Shown: positions 25,287-34,706, counted from the first letter of the stretch. The stretch: DNA of 64,000 nt from Siccibacter colletis (GCF_000696575.1 NZ_JMSQ01000015.1:1-64000), one strand, 5' to 3'. Translations and numbers: made by a program. The notes: generated by a model not told the origin, from the letters alone.

Positions 25287-25312
25287 AAAAAAAAGCCGCT
25301 CCAGTGAGCGGC
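25287..25312 (-). terminator. Terminator of yedEF
   Basis: Read on the minus strand, GCCGCTC-ACTG-GAGCGGC is followed by eight T residues, 16 bases after the yedF stop. Confidence 0.85.
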
Positions 25313-25328
25313 CTGACCGGTGCGGTAT

Positions 25329-25562
25329 TTACTTCTGGATCAGAAAACGCAGCACCGGCCCGTCCTGCTGAATGTCCAGCACGGTATAGCCGTGATTGCG
25401 GGCATCCTGAGGAATGTTATTGATCGACTGGGCGCAGTCGCTGATCACTTCGAGGATTTCGCCGCGCGCCAGCTGCGGCATCTGCTCCAGCATGGCAACA
25501 GCGGGGTAGGGGCAGGATTCCCCCTGCATATCCAGACGGTAATCGGGTACGTGTGTGGTCAT
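25329..25562 (-). CDS. yedF: YedF, TusA/SirA-like sulphur-carrier family protein
   Basis: A 77-residue TusA/SirA-fold protein, close to E. coli YedF throughout (DYRLDMQGESCPYPAVAMLE, SINNIPQDARNHGYTVLDIQ). The CPxP motif (CPYPA) supplies the single active Cys. It is translated together with yedE, with a 4-base overlap of stop and start. The family carries persulphide sulphur, or selenium by proposal; the specific role of YedF is not established. Confidence 0.95.
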   Translation of the reverse strand: MTTHVPDYRLDMQGESCPYPAVAMLEQMPQLARGEILEVISDCAQSINNIPQDARNHGYTVLDIQQDGPVLRFLIQK

Positions 25563-26767
25563 ACTGGCTCCTTGAGAGTCTGAAGAGAGTTACGGCGGCG
25601 GAAGAAGTATTTCTCCCAGCCCGCAATCAGCAGCAGGGCGGTAAGCAACAGCCCATAGGTCATCAACAGCCCGCCCAGCGGGCCAAAGGTGTTCAGCAGA
25701 TTGACTTTATCCCAGCCGGTGGCAAGCGAGGGTGCGAGGTCGTCCCAGTAGTACGCCAGCAGCGTAGAGCCAATCACGTTCCCCAGACCAACCCACCAGA
25801 AGTGTACCTGGCCCTCTACTGCGCGGTACATCCAGCCGGTTTCACATCCGCCGGCCAGTACAATACCAAAGCCAAACAGCAGGCCGCCGATGACGGCGTT
25901 AGGGCCAGCCCACATAATTTTTGCTTCCACGCCGAGCTGCACATAGCTGTAGATGCCAATGGCGCTGACCGCCATACCGAACACGATCGCCTTTGCCATA
26001 TGGGTGCGCCCGGTGATCCACATGTCGCGGAAGGCCGAGGTGAAGCAGATCTGAGCGCGCTCAATAAGCAGCCCGAAACCGACGCCGCACAGCATCGCCA
26101 GCCCGAGCTTCGGTTGCTGGAACGCGGTGAGCAGCGCCCAGCCAACGATGGCGACGAACACCGCGATGCCCAGCCGGAAGCGGCGGCGAGCGCGATCGAC
26201 CTGCTGCGTTGGCGACGAGGCAGCGGAGACTTTTTCCAGCTTCACCGGCAGGCGAAACATCGGCAGCAGGGTAAAGCGTGCGCCAAACCAGGTACCGACC
26301 GCGGTCGCGACGGCAAAAAACCACGCGTGCAGCGAGAACTGCGGAATGCCGGTGAAGAACGCGGCGAGGTTGCAGCCCATTGCCAGACGGGCGCCGAAGC
26401 CGGCAATAATGCCACCGACTACCGCCTGGGCGATGCGGATCCGGCTGCGGGGCAGGCGCAGCTTAACGTTGTTGGCCCACAGCGCCGCAGCAAAACAGCC
26501 GCCGAACATGCCGATGATCATCATGCCGTCGATGCGGGTCAGCGGGCTGCCTTCGAGATGAATGAGTTTGAAATAGCCCCACTCCCCCGTATGCACGCCG
26601 GCCAGCTGCAGCAGCTGTCCACCCCAGCGGGTAAACTCGCCGGTGACGGCCCAGAAGGTACCGGTCAGACCAAAATAGTAAGTAGAGAGAACGCCAGCGG
26701 CGATAACAGCGGGCATGGGAGCCCAGAATTTGATCAAATACGTGTGTTTAAAATAGTGCCATGACAT
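25559..26767 (-). CDS. yedE: YedE, sulphur/selenium-related inner-membrane transporter
   Basis: A 402-residue polytopic membrane protein with two sulphur-transport repeats (YeeE/YedE, TsuA type). Each repeat has a conserved Cys segment: FGARLAMGCNLAAFFTG in the first and GIVLAGGCETGWMYRAVEG in the second, with ERAQICFTSAFRDMW between. Near identity with E. coli YedE supports the call. The related TsuA imports thiosulphate; for YedE a selenium link has been proposed from genome context. In E. coli yedEF lies by the flagellar genes, so this is a different location. Confidence 0.95.
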   Translation of the reverse strand: MSWHYFKHTYLIKFWAPMPAVIAAGVLSTYYFGLTGTFWAVTGEFTRWGGQLLQLAGVHTGEWGYFKLIHLEGSPLTRIDGMMIIGMFGGCFAAALWANNVKLRLPRSRIRIAQAVVGGIIAGFGARLAMGCNLAAFFTGIPQFSLHAWFFAVATAVGTWFGARFTLLPMFRLPVKLEKVSAASSPTQQVDRARRRFRLGIAVFVAIVGWALLTAFQQPKLGLAMLCGVGFGLLIERAQICFTSAFRDMWITGRTHMAKAIVFGMAVSAIGIYSYVQLGVEAKIMWAGPNAVIGGLLFGFGIVLAGGCETGWMYRAVEGQVHFWWVGLGNVIGSTLLAYYWDDLAPSLATGWDKVNLLNTFGPLGGLLMTYGLLLTALLLIAGWEKYFFRRRNSLQTLKEPV

Positions 26768-27149
26768 GCGGATAGCCTCTGAACTCAGAAGGATCTACTG
26801 CGCCATTACCTGACGCGGGGAGCGGGTATAATACACCAGTTAGGATTAATCCTGGAGGAAATATATTCTTCGCCCCATAAAGGTGCGCCTGTCATGATTA
26901 ACAACCTTAACGGGAACGATATATTTACGGCAAAATAAACTATTCGTAACTCATTGATTACAAATCGATATATATTATTTACTAAGAAAAAGGAATATTA
27001 GCTATCAGCCCGCAATGGGGAATTGTCCTAAAGGATAAATTTGAATAGAGTGCTTTTTTGCCGTTTTCTGTGCGGATAAAACCGTTAATGAACGCGGTAC
27101 ATTGTTTATCAGACGCGGTGAACCCATAAAGCGGATATGGAGGTTACAC
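26768..27149. other. Intergenic region upstream of yedE
   Basis: 382 bp without a gene between divergent yedE and a 60-codon gene. It contains a perfect 12-bp palindrome, AGGATTAATCCT (26842-26853), beside a TATAAT-like sequence at 26826-26832, and an AT-rich stretch at 26900-27000. These are possible promoter and operator elements for either gene; no known regulator site is matched convincingly. Confidence 0.45.
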
Positions 27150-27332
27150 ATGAATCAATTAACAATCGGTCAGCTTATTAATACCGCCCCAACGGTGGCG
27201 AAGTTCGAAAGTAAGATCGCTCAGGAGCTGATCGAAGCGATGGCGCAGAGCCTGGAGTATCTGCTGGAAGAGAATGCCGAACTGCGTAAGCACCTGCACG
27301 GCACGCTGCCGGCGGTGGTATTGATTAATTAA
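27150..27332 (+). CDS. 60-residue coiled-coil protein, unknown
   Basis: The ATG at 27150 has a GGAGG site 6 bases upstream. The product is helical throughout. Residues about 15-48 (AKFESKIAQELIEAMAQSLE then YLLEENAELRKHL) show leucine/hydrophobic heptads fit for a short coiled coil or dimer. There is no signal peptide or membrane span. I do not recognise it. It lies alone between yedE (divergent) and the regulator pair (convergent) and could be a small adaptor or anti-regulator. Confidence 0.65.
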   Translation: MNQLTIGQLINTAPTVAKFESKIAQELIEAMAQSLEYLLEENAELRKHLHGTLPAVVLIN

Positions 27333-27445
27333 CAGGGATGCGCCTGTTAGCATTACCAGGCGCACCGGCGATATCTTTTACCGCCGGAAATTAGCGACAC
27401 CTAAGAATCACCGTACGTCATCTTCATCATCTGATGAGACTTGCC

Positions 27446-28093
27446 TCAGGGCATTTTGTCAGGCAGTTCGTTAACGGCAATCAACATGCCTTTCTCAATC
27501 ACGATAGCGTTGACCTCCTTCAGGCGCGACAGCACTTTAAATACCCCGCTGCGCGACAGCTGCGTACGGCTGCGTATGTACTCTTCCACTTTTACGCTGG
27601 TGCGGATCGTCTCAGGCTCATTGATTAATTCCAACAGCTGATTGCATACCATCGAAAAGGTATCAGGAGCGGCAACCTGACTCATATGGATGAGAAGTTT
27701 GGTCGAGAGCACCTGCAAAAACCCGGCATACAGCTGCCAGCTGTCTGTTTTGTGAATAAGCGCCATCACCTCGTCCTGGGTGAGGGTAGCGACTTCACAC
27801 TCCGTTTCCGCAACAAAGATTAATTCCAGCAGCTCCTGGTCGGGAAACGCCACCCCGGCAATCCACGGAGTATTGATTCGGTCAATCTGTGTACGGGTTT
27901 CCTTGTAAAAACCAGAGATCTGACCGCTGCGAAAAAGATAGCAGCGCTGCTTATTATGCCCGGAAAAGGTGAAGCGGCTACGCGCTGGATAAGTCCTGAA
28001 AGTCAGAAACTCGCTAAGCTTTTCAATAAGATCGCTTGCGTAAGTATTCTGCGACTTTTTCATCGCCATCAACGACTGGGTTTGCGTGGTCAT
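27446..28093 (-). CDS. YaiV/IprA-like winged-helix regulator (second of pair)
   Basis: A 215-residue protein. The ATG at 28093 (MTTQTQSLMAMKK) is chosen; further Mets follow closely. The N-terminal part is a degenerate cyclic-nucleotide-type barrel. The C-terminal winged helix (EEYIRSRTQLSRSGVFKVLS, then GMLIAVNELPDK) matches the end of E. coli YaiV/IprA. A preceding segment (HMSQVAAPDTFSMVCNQLLE) is helical. It lies 96 bases after a paralogue on the same strand and upstream of a divergent fimbrial operon, so both may control it. Ligand unknown. Confidence 0.78.
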   Translation of the reverse strand: MTTQTQSLMAMKKSQNTYASDLIEKLSEFLTFRTYPARSRFTFSGHNKQRCYLFRSGQISGFYKETRTQIDRINTPWIAGVAFPDQELLELIFVAETECEVATLTQDEVMALIHKTDSWQLYAGFLQVLSTKLLIHMSQVAAPDTFSMVCNQLLELINEPETIRTSVKVEEYIRSRTQLSRSGVFKVLSRLKEVNAIVIEKGMLIAVNELPDKMP

Positions 28094-28189
28094 AGCATCA
28101 TCGCCGAAAGGGGAAGTAAACAATATATAGCACAGTTATATATTTGCTTACAGCGTAAGCACCCGGCAGCGCGCCGGGTAGCTGAGAGG

Positions 28190-28849
28190 TTAATATTTAT
28201 CAGGTAAATGGTTGATAGCAAGCAAAATTCCACGTTCCGCTGTGATGTGACCATCGGCCTTAAGGCGGGAGAGGATACGCATCACTCCACTGCGCGAGAG
28301 AAAGGTGCGGGACAGAATATAATTCGCTGCGGTGATATTTTGTTTGATGGACGGAGGCTCTCCGTCCAGTTGTACCAGCTGATTTTTGATTATCTCGTAG
28401 GAGGAGAGCTGCGAGATCGACAGGCAGTGGGCATAAATCTTACTTGCATTATAGATCAACAAATTAACGTAACTTTCCCAGAGATTATGTGCGCGGATAA
28501 TTCGCCGGGCATCGGTAAAAGGGAGCATGCCGATGAGCGAATCTTCCTGGGTACGTAAATACAGGTGTTGTGAGACACCCACCTGATTGCCAAAGCCAAA
28601 TATAAAGGGGGCATTTTCTGAGTTAAGAATGATGCTATCGCTGCTGCGATAAAGTGCCACGCTGCCTTTAAGTAATAAAAAACATTGATTTTCCTGACCT
28701 TTAATAAAGTTAAGCGACTTCCGTTTTTGTGTTAATGATTTATTGCATTCCGGAGAAAGGTGCTGCATTAATAAATTAATATCTTTGACAGGTTTATTGG
28801 ATTCTTTATCCAGACCGCGTTCAGGACGTCGTGTTTTTAGCGTGCTCAT
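28190..28849 (-). CDS. YaiV/IprA-like winged-helix regulator (first of pair)
   Basis: A 219-residue protein with the same two-part layout as its downstream neighbour. An N-terminal sensor-like barrel (QCFLLLKGSVALYRSSDSI, APFIFGFGNQVGVSQHLYL) precedes a C-terminal winged helix (NYILSRTFLSRSGVMRILSR, RGILLAINHLPDKY). The APFIFG segment is shared with E. coli YaiV/IprA. Low similarity between the two outside the winged helix suggests an old duplication. It diverges from the fimbrial operon across 368 bp and is the most likely local regulator of it. Confidence 0.8.
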   Translation of the reverse strand: MSTLKTRRPERGLDKESNKPVKDINLLMQHLSPECNKSLTQKRKSLNFIKGQENQCFLLLKGSVALYRSSDSIILNSENAPFIFGFGNQVGVSQHLYLRTQEDSLIGMLPFTDARRIIRAHNLWESYVNLLIYNASKIYAHCLSISQLSSYEIIKNQLVQLDGEPPSIKQNITAANYILSRTFLSRSGVMRILSRLKADGHITAERGILLAINHLPDKY

Positions 28850-29217
28850 CGTTGGAACAACTCCATAAATAACCTTTTATTACCGTGGTGAATATTTGGC
28901 CGGATTATGATGTCAGGAAAGCCACCGATAAAGAATCTTCTGGTCTATTTGTGGACTAAAAAGCAGTTGTCTCAAGCCAGATGTTATATCAAAATTCGCT
29001 CCAGCAACGGCGCTACCCAATATCAATGAGTCGAATCTGGCTAGTAATTGAATTTCAACTTTTGATAATCCTTAGGTCATATAGTTGAAAGCAAAAATTA
29101 GCGAATTTTGCCCTGCGATATCAGGCAGCCCGGTGTGCTTCATAAGGAGCATGACTCAAAGGTAAAAATCAATATGTTCAGTTTTTACCGGAATTATTTT
29201 CTTTTAAGGATATTTTG
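28850..29217. other. Promoter region between regulators and fimbrial operon
   Basis: 368 bp, AT-rich, with no gene. It includes an imperfect dyad GCAAAAATTAGCGAATTTTGC (29091-29111, given as two 7-base arms around ATTAGCG), a possible operator. I looked for a pair of inverted repeats that could flank an invertible fim-type switch and found none. The AAGGA site of the major pilin is at 29206-29210. Confidence 0.5.
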
Positions 29218-29748
29218 ATGAAAAAAAATGTTATTGCTGTTGCATTCGCAACGCTGGCTGCGATGTCTGCATCTTCCGTATTTGCCGCTGAAGGTACTGT
29301 GAATTTTACCGGTGAAATTATTGACGAAGCATGCACAGTTGATATTGGCTCCAGCGATTCACTGAGCGTCAGCCTGGGTAAAGTTGCTAAGTCTTCCTTC
29401 TCTGCAACTGGCGACGATGCTTCAACAACGAAATTTACCATGACTCTGAAAGATTGCCCGGCTGCAGTTACCGCCGCGCAGGTGAAGTTTGATGGCACCC
29501 ACGATGCCACCGATTCTTCCCTGCTGGCGCTCACGGATGAAACCGGCGTGGCGACTGGCGTTGCTATTGCCCTGATGACTGCCGATAAAGCCGATCTGGG
29601 TCTGAATGCAGTGAACGATTACAGCTATACGCTGGCCGCCGACACGGAAAACAAACTGGATTTCTATGCCGCCTATCGTTCAACCTCTGACACTGTGGTA
29701 GCGGGTAAAGCCAACGCGGTGGCAACTTTCTCTATCAATTACAACTGA
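29218..29748 (+). CDS. Major fimbrial subunit
   Basis: A 176-residue pilin. The signal peptide MKKNVIAVAFATLAAMSASSVFA-type sequence ends at AFA-AEG. The mature protein has the pilin Cys pair (EACTVDIG and KDCPAAV) and ends in the C-terminal beta-zipper FSINYN with the penultimate Tyr used for chaperone binding. As first gene of a chaperone-usher operon it is the likely shaft subunit. The start at 29218 follows AAGGA at 7 bases. The fimbrial clade could not be fixed by eye. Confidence 0.92.
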   Translation: MKKNVIAVAFATLAAMSASSVFAAEGTVNFTGEIIDEACTVDIGSSDSLSVSLGKVAKSSFSATGDDASTTKFTMTLKDCPAAVTAAQVKFDGTHDATDSSLLALTDETGVATGVAIALMTADKADLGLNAVNDYSYTLAADTENKLDFYAAYRSTSDTVVAGKANAVATFSINYN

Positions 29749-29808
29749 TTTTCCACTCCGGAAAATTACCGGGGCCGTAATACGGCTCCGTATTTATCGA
29801 GGTATGAC

Positions 29809-30492
29809 ATGAAATTCTTTAGCAAAACGTTAATTGCAGGGCTGGTGCTTGCATCAGGTTTGTCTGCCGCTCAGGCTGGCGTGGTAATTGGCGGTACGCG
29901 CGTTATTTATGACGGAAATAAGAAAGAAGCTTCTCTGAGTGTCAATAATCCGGACAACGTGCCTTATCTTATTCAGTCCTGGGTAGAGACACAAACCGGT
30001 GGCGCTGAGAAAGCTCCTTTTATTATTACTCCGCCGCTCTATCGTCTGGATAATAATCAGCAGAATATTATGCGTATTGTTCGGGCAGGTAATTTGCCGG
30101 AAAATAAAGAGTCGATGTTCTGGCTGAATATTAAAGCTATTCCGTCAGCGGCGCGTAATGAAAATGCGAATACCCTGCAGGTAGCCGTTAAAACCCGTAT
30201 CAAACTTATTTATCGCCCGGCAGCGCTGAAAAACAGTTCACCAGAAGAAGAGGCGAACACCCTGCGCTGGAGCCGTGCCGGTAACAGCGTGCAGGTAACT
30301 AACCCGTCAGCCTATTACATCAATTTCAATAGCATCAGTATGAACGGTAAAACTCTGGACGACGTGACTTATGTCGCGCCGGGCGCAACCGCGCGCTTCA
30401 ACCTGCCAGCAGGCACCAATGGCGGTTCACTGACCTTCAAAATTATTAATGATTACGGCGCACCGGGTGCCGCGCATAACGCTTCGTTTTAA
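29809..30492 (+). CDS. Periplasmic fimbrial chaperone
   Basis: A 227-residue PapD-like chaperone. A signal peptide ends near AAQA-GVV. The donor strand region and signature (QNIMRIVRAGNLP, ESMFWLNIKAIPSAA, TRIKLIYRPAAL) are intact, as is the early Arg in GGTRVIYDGNKKEA. It caps pilin subunits in the periplasm by donor-strand complementation and delivers them to the usher encoded next. It is 60 bases downstream of the major pilin. Confidence 0.95.
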   Translation: MKFFSKTLIAGLVLASGLSAAQAGVVIGGTRVIYDGNKKEASLSVNNPDNVPYLIQSWVETQTGGAEKAPFIITPPLYRLDNNQQNIMRIVRAGNLPENKESMFWLNIKAIPSAARNENANTLQVAVKTRIKLIYRPAALKNSSPEEEANTLRWSRAGNSVQVTNPSAYYINFNSISMNGKTLDDVTYVAPGATARFNLPAGTNGGSLTFKIINDYGAPGAAHNASF

Positions 30493-30547
30493 TGCTAATT
30501 GCCGCTCAGGGAATGAGCGAGCCCTCTGACTCAGGAGTGTTTCCAGA

Positions 30548-33076
30548 ATGAAAAAAGTAAAACAGCAATTCGCAGTGCGCCCATCGCGTGTTGCGTGCTT
30601 TATTGCGCTGGCGTTATCCGGAAGTGGACACGCCCTTGCACGTGATTACTTTAACCCGGAATTACTGGAAGCGGGTGCGCAGACATCGGGCGGTACCGAT
30701 CTGTCGGCATTTGAAGAGGGATCTCAGGCACCAGGCACCTATCAGGTTGACGTTTTGATCAACGATCAACAGGTAGACAGCCGCAACGTCGAGTTTAAAA
30801 GCGTTAAAAACGCGGCCGGAGAAGACGTGCTGGAGCCCTGCCTGACGGTGGCTCTGTTGCAAAGCTACGGTGTGAAAACCGATCTGTTTCCCGAGCTGGG
30901 TGAGGCGGAGGCTTGTGCAAACCTGAGCGCCATCCCGAACGCCAGCTACGATTTTCACTTCAACGCCCTGAAACTGGTGCTGAGCATTCCCCAGGCGGCA
31001 ATGTCGCCACAGGCGCGCGGCTATGTGGACCCGGCGTTGTGGGATAATGGCATTAATGCCCTGATGATGAACTACAGCATCAGTGGCTCCAGCAACCGTC
31101 CGCGTAATGGCGGGCAAAACACCAACAGCCAGTATGCCAACCTGCGTCCGGGGATTAACGTCGGTCCGTGGCGGCTGCGCAATTACACTACCTGGAATCG
31201 CGACAGCAACGGCGAGGATAAGTGGGATACGGTCTACACCTACGCCCAGCGTAATATTGTGCCGCTGAAATCCCAACTGACGCTGGGAGACAGCTCATCG
31301 CCGTCGGACGTATTCGACAGCGTCCCGTTCCGTGGCGGCCAGCTGGCGTCGGACGACGACATGCTGCCGGATTCGCTGAAGGGCTACGCCCCGGTGGTAC
31401 GCGGCATCGCCCGCACTAACGCCCAGGTGGTGATCCGCCAGAACGGCTACGTGATCTACCAGAGCTATGTCGCGCCAGGGGCATTTGAAATCACCGATAT
31501 GTATCCGACCGGTGGCGCGGGTGACCTGAACGTCACCGTTAAAGAAGCCGACGGCAGCGAGCAAAAGTTTACCGTGGCGTTTGCCTCTCTTCCGGTGCTG
31601 CAGCGTGAAGGGCACCTGAAGTACTCGGTAACCGGGGGGCAGTATCGCTCCTATGACAGCACCGTTGAGAAAACGCAGTTCGCCCAGGCGACCGGCATCT
31701 ACGGGATCTCGCACGGCATCACGCTTTACGGAGGCGTACAGGCTTCAAGCCGCTATCATTCGCTGGCGCTGGGTTTTGGTAAAAATATGGGGCAGGTTGG
31801 GGCATTTTCTGTGGATGTTACTCAGGCAAATGCAGAGCTCGCTAACGAAGAAAAAAGTACCGGCCAGTCCTGGCGCATGCGCTACAGCAAAAACTTTGCC
31901 GACACCGGGACCAACTTTTCCATTGCTGGCTACCGCTACTCAACGCGCGGCTACTACAGCATGCAGGAAGTACTCGACGGATATGGCGATAACAACATTA
32001 TGGCGAACCGCCGCCGCAACCGTGCTGAGTTGACGGTAAGCCAGTCGCTGGGCGGCAGCTTTGGGGCGTTGTCTCTGAGCGCGGTACGCGAAGATTACTG
32101 GAACTCAGACAAGAGCATGGAGTCCTGGTCCGCGAGTTATAACAACTCCTGGAAAGGAATCAGCTATGGCCTGAGCTATACCCTGAGTAAAAACGGCAGC
32201 GCAGGTAACTACGGCAACAGCACCAGCTACGACAAAGATCAGATGGTGGCGCTCAACCTCAGTATCCCGCTGGAGAGATTCCTGCCGAATACCTGGGCCA
32301 GCTATAGCATGAACAACAGCAAGAACAGTGGCACCACCCACTCCGTTGGCATCAGCGGTATGGCGCTGGAGAACAACGCTCTGAGCTGGAACGTGCAGGA
32401 AGGCTACGGCAGCAATGGCACCGGCAATACCGGTAGCCTTAACGGCGATTACAAAGGGACTTACGGGGAAGTTACCGCAGGCTATGGCTATGACAAATCC
32501 AGCAAGCGCCTGAATTATGGTCTCCAGGGCGGTATTCTCGCCCATGCCGACGGCGTTACGCTGTCGCAGCCGCTGTCGGAAACCAACGTGCTGATCAAAG
32601 CGCCAGGGGCGAAGGGGGTAAGCATTCAGAATCAAACCGGTGCGAAAACCGACTTCCGCGGTTTTACTGTGGTGAGTAATGTCTCGCCGTACCGTAAAAA
32701 TGACGTCACGCTTGACCCGTCATCTCTGCCGGATGATGTTGAACTCGAACTAACCAGCCGCACTGTGGTTCCTACTCGCGGGGCGGTAGTACGCGCTGAG
32801 TATGTTGCCAGTGTTGGTATGCGCGTGCTGATGACGCTGACCCAGGCGAATGGCCAGCCGGTGCCGTTCGGCGCGATTGTGAATATCGACGGGCAGCAGG
32901 GGCAGGGCTTTATTGTCGGAGATGCGGGGCAGGTTTATTTGACGGGCATTAACGGAGATCAAGATCTTAATGTTTTCTGGGGAGATAAATCATCAACTCA
33001 CTGCCAGGCGACGTTAAAAAGCTCCAGCCACGCTCAGAAAGAGAGTGTAATTCCGATGTCAGAAACTTGCCGATAG
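30548..33076 (+). CDS. Outer-membrane fimbrial usher
   Basis: An 842-residue usher. A signal peptide precedes the N-terminal chaperone-binding domain (DYFNPELLEAG). The barrel and plug follow (RGGQLASDDDMLPDSLKGYA, APGAFEITDMYPTGGAGDL), and the C-terminal domains contain RGAVVRAEYV, GQPVPFGAIV and a final Cys pair (HCQATLK and SETCR). All expected parts are present, so a working secretion pore is likely. It lies between chaperone and adhesin genes. Confidence 0.96.
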   Translation: MKKVKQQFAVRPSRVACFIALALSGSGHALARDYFNPELLEAGAQTSGGTDLSAFEEGSQAPGTYQVDVLINDQQVDSRNVEFKSVKNAAGEDVLEPCLTVALLQSYGVKTDLFPELGEAEACANLSAIPNASYDFHFNALKLVLSIPQAAMSPQARGYVDPALWDNGINALMMNYSISGSSNRPRNGGQNTNSQYANLRPGINVGPWRLRNYTTWNRDSNGEDKWDTVYTYAQRNIVPLKSQLTLGDSSSPSDVFDSVPFRGGQLASDDDMLPDSLKGYAPVVRGIARTNAQVVIRQNGYVIYQSYVAPGAFEITDMYPTGGAGDLNVTVKEADGSEQKFTVAFASLPVLQREGHLKYSVTGGQYRSYDSTVEKTQFAQATGIYGISHGITLYGGVQASSRYHSLALGFGKNMGQVGAFSVDVTQANAELANEEKSTGQSWRMRYSKNFADTGTNFSIAGYRYSTRGYYSMQEVLDGYGDNNIMANRRRNRAELTVSQSLGGSFGALSLSAVREDYWNSDKSMESWSASYNNSWKGISYGLSYTLSKNGSAGNYGNSTSYDKDQMVALNLSIPLERFLPNTWASYSMNNSKNSGTTHSVGISGMALENNALSWNVQEGYGSNGTGNTGSLNGDYKGTYGEVTAGYGYDKSSKRLNYGLQGGILAHADGVTLSQPLSETNVLIKAPGAKGVSIQNQTGAKTDFRGFTVVSNVSPYRKNDVTLDPSSLPDDVELELTSRTVVPTRGAVVRAEYVASVGMRVLMTLTQANGQPVPFGAIVNIDGQQGQGFIVGDAGQVYLTGINGDQDLNVFWGDKSSTHCQATLKSSSHAQKESVIPMSETCR

Positions 33077-33118
33077 TATTTTGTTTCGTTTTAGTTTTAA
33101 TAAATTTTGAGAGAGATT

Positions 33119-34141
33119 ATGTCTAGTATTCGCCGCGCATGTTTGTTGCAGTCAATTTTTTTTGTCTCGGCTATCTTCTTATCTTTAAATGCACATGCAG
33201 GAACGTGCGAGGCAAAGGCGGGTCCGTGGAATATAGATTTTGGTGAGGTGATTATCCAAAGAGATGTGGCTATTGGATCTGCATTATCAACTAAAATTTA
33301 TGGTGAGGAAAAAACTGCGTATACGTGCCATGCTGACAATCAAAAAGCTCTTATCGGCATGAGGGAATATTTAACTCATTCCGAACTAACTTCTGAAGGT
33401 GGGATTGTATATAAAACGAATCTACCTGGGCTTGGAATATTGGTAGGGGGGAATGGGGAAGGCTATGAAAGTTGGTTATTGTACAGTCCTATTGCTGTTA
33501 GTGGTCCAGGGTGGATTATGTTTAATGGATGGTATCCTGTTGGTCAGTTTGATTTGCATCTGAAGCCCTATGTGAAGTTCATTAAAATTGGTGAAATAGC
33601 GTCAGGAAATGTTTCAGGCCAGGTCGCTTATGCTGCTGCTGCCTTAATCAATATGACCACCAATGCTGTCGACTCATGGGGAGCGGATATCCCTATTAAT
33701 TTATCTGGAAAATTCACTGTGTTGGCTTGTTCACTTACAACTTCAGCATTAAATTTTAACATTGGAGATATACCTGCTAATACCTTTGGTTCAACTATTG
33801 GTGCTACGCCTGTATCTACTGAAAATACACAAAATCTCGGACTGAATTGTGATGCTGATGCTAATATAAATGTCTCCCTTAGCGGCACCCAAAACCCAGA
33901 TGTCAATGTTTCAAGTGTGCTGGCACCTACAGGTTATGGTGACGCTGGCGTGGCGGATGGAATTGGAATTCAGTTAATTTATAATGATGTGCCGCTTGAG
34001 TTAAATAAAAATATTGTTCTAAAAAAATCAGCTGGTGGTCAGGAAACGTTTCCTCTTACTGCGCGTTATTATCAGACGAAAACGACGGTTATGCCTGGTA
34101 AAGCCAATGCTTCGGCCACGTTAAATATTACTTATCAGTAA
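33119..34141 (+). CDS. Two-domain fimbrial tip adhesin
   Basis: A 340-residue protein. The ATG at 33119 gives a signal peptide ending at AHA-GTC. Residues about 27-200 form the receptor-binding domain, including Trp-rich GPGWIMFNGWYPVGQFDL. Residues about 205-340 form a pilin domain (GKFTVLACSLTTSALNF, GLNCDADANINVSLSG) that ends LNITYQ. Codons are much more AT-rich than in the usher, as is usual for fast-evolving adhesins or recent transfer. The receptor cannot be predicted. Confidence 0.88.
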   Translation: MSSIRRACLLQSIFFVSAIFLSLNAHAGTCEAKAGPWNIDFGEVIIQRDVAIGSALSTKIYGEEKTAYTCHADNQKALIGMREYLTHSELTSEGGIVYKTNLPGLGILVGGNGEGYESWLLYSPIAVSGPGWIMFNGWYPVGQFDLHLKPYVKFIKIGEIASGNVSGQVAYAAAALINMTTNAVDSWGADIPINLSGKFTVLACSLTTSALNFNIGDIPANTFGSTIGATPVSTENTQNLGLNCDADANINVSLSGTQNPDVNVSSVLAPTGYGDAGVADGIGIQLIYNDVPLELNKNIVLKKSAGGQETFPLTARYYQTKTTVMPGKANASATLNITYQ

Positions 34142-34169
34142 TGGTGTTAATTGCAAACGAAACGTTATG

Positions 34170-34706
34170 ATGAAAATAAAACAACTCAACCAGCTAATGA
34201 AATCCTTATGTATGGGATTGGTTATTTTATCAATCACATTACCTGCGGTAGCAGATCCGGTTTCGGTTAATGTCACAGGAAATATTATTGCTGCACCCTG
34301 TGAAGTTTCCAGCGACAGTATCACGAAAACCATTGCTCTTGATGACGGCAATGGTTTTCAGTCAAAAAATTTACAGACTGCTGGCTCAACGACACCATGG
34401 GTTGACTTTACTATAAATCTCACGAGTTGCCCGGCCGGGACTCGCAGCGCGACAATTACAGCAAGTGGCACAGAAGATGCGGATAATTCCGCTTATTATA
34501 AAAATGCTGGCTCTGCTGAAAACATTGCGCTTGAGTTGGATAAAACGGGAGGCGGGATAATTTTATCTAACGGCAAAAGTTTCAGCACGGATGTGATTGA
34601 TGGTGCCGCTGAATTTAAGCTGGCCGCTCGCACTGTTACGACAAAAGGTGGCGTGACGCCAGGCAGCATCCAGTTTGTGGTAACGGCTAATTTTACTTAT
34701 CAGTAA
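34170..34706 (+). CDS. Minor fimbrial subunit 1
   Basis: About 178 residues with a signal peptide (cleavage near AVA-DPV). It has the pilin Cys pair (AAPCEVSSDSITKTIALDDG and TSCPAGTRS) and the end ANFTYQ. It is very similar to the next gene product, sharing the SITKTIALDDGNG block and the GGVTPG end segment. An ATG at 34167 directly precedes the chosen one. The set is probably used in the tip fibrillum or as adaptors behind the adhesin. Confidence 0.88.
   Translation: MKIKQLNQLMKSLCMGLVILSITLPAVADPVSVNVTGNIIAAPCEVSSDSITKTIALDDGNGFQSKNLQTAGSTTPWVDFTINLTSCPAGTRSATITASGTEDADNSAYYKNAGSAENIALELDKTGGGIILSNGKSFSTDVIDGAAEFKLAARTVTTKGGVTPGSIQFVVTANFTYQ

Noticed and set aside
28850..29217. Invertible fimbrial promoter switch
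   Set aside because: No pair of inverted repeats flanking a promoter and no fimB/fimE-type recombinase gene nearby.
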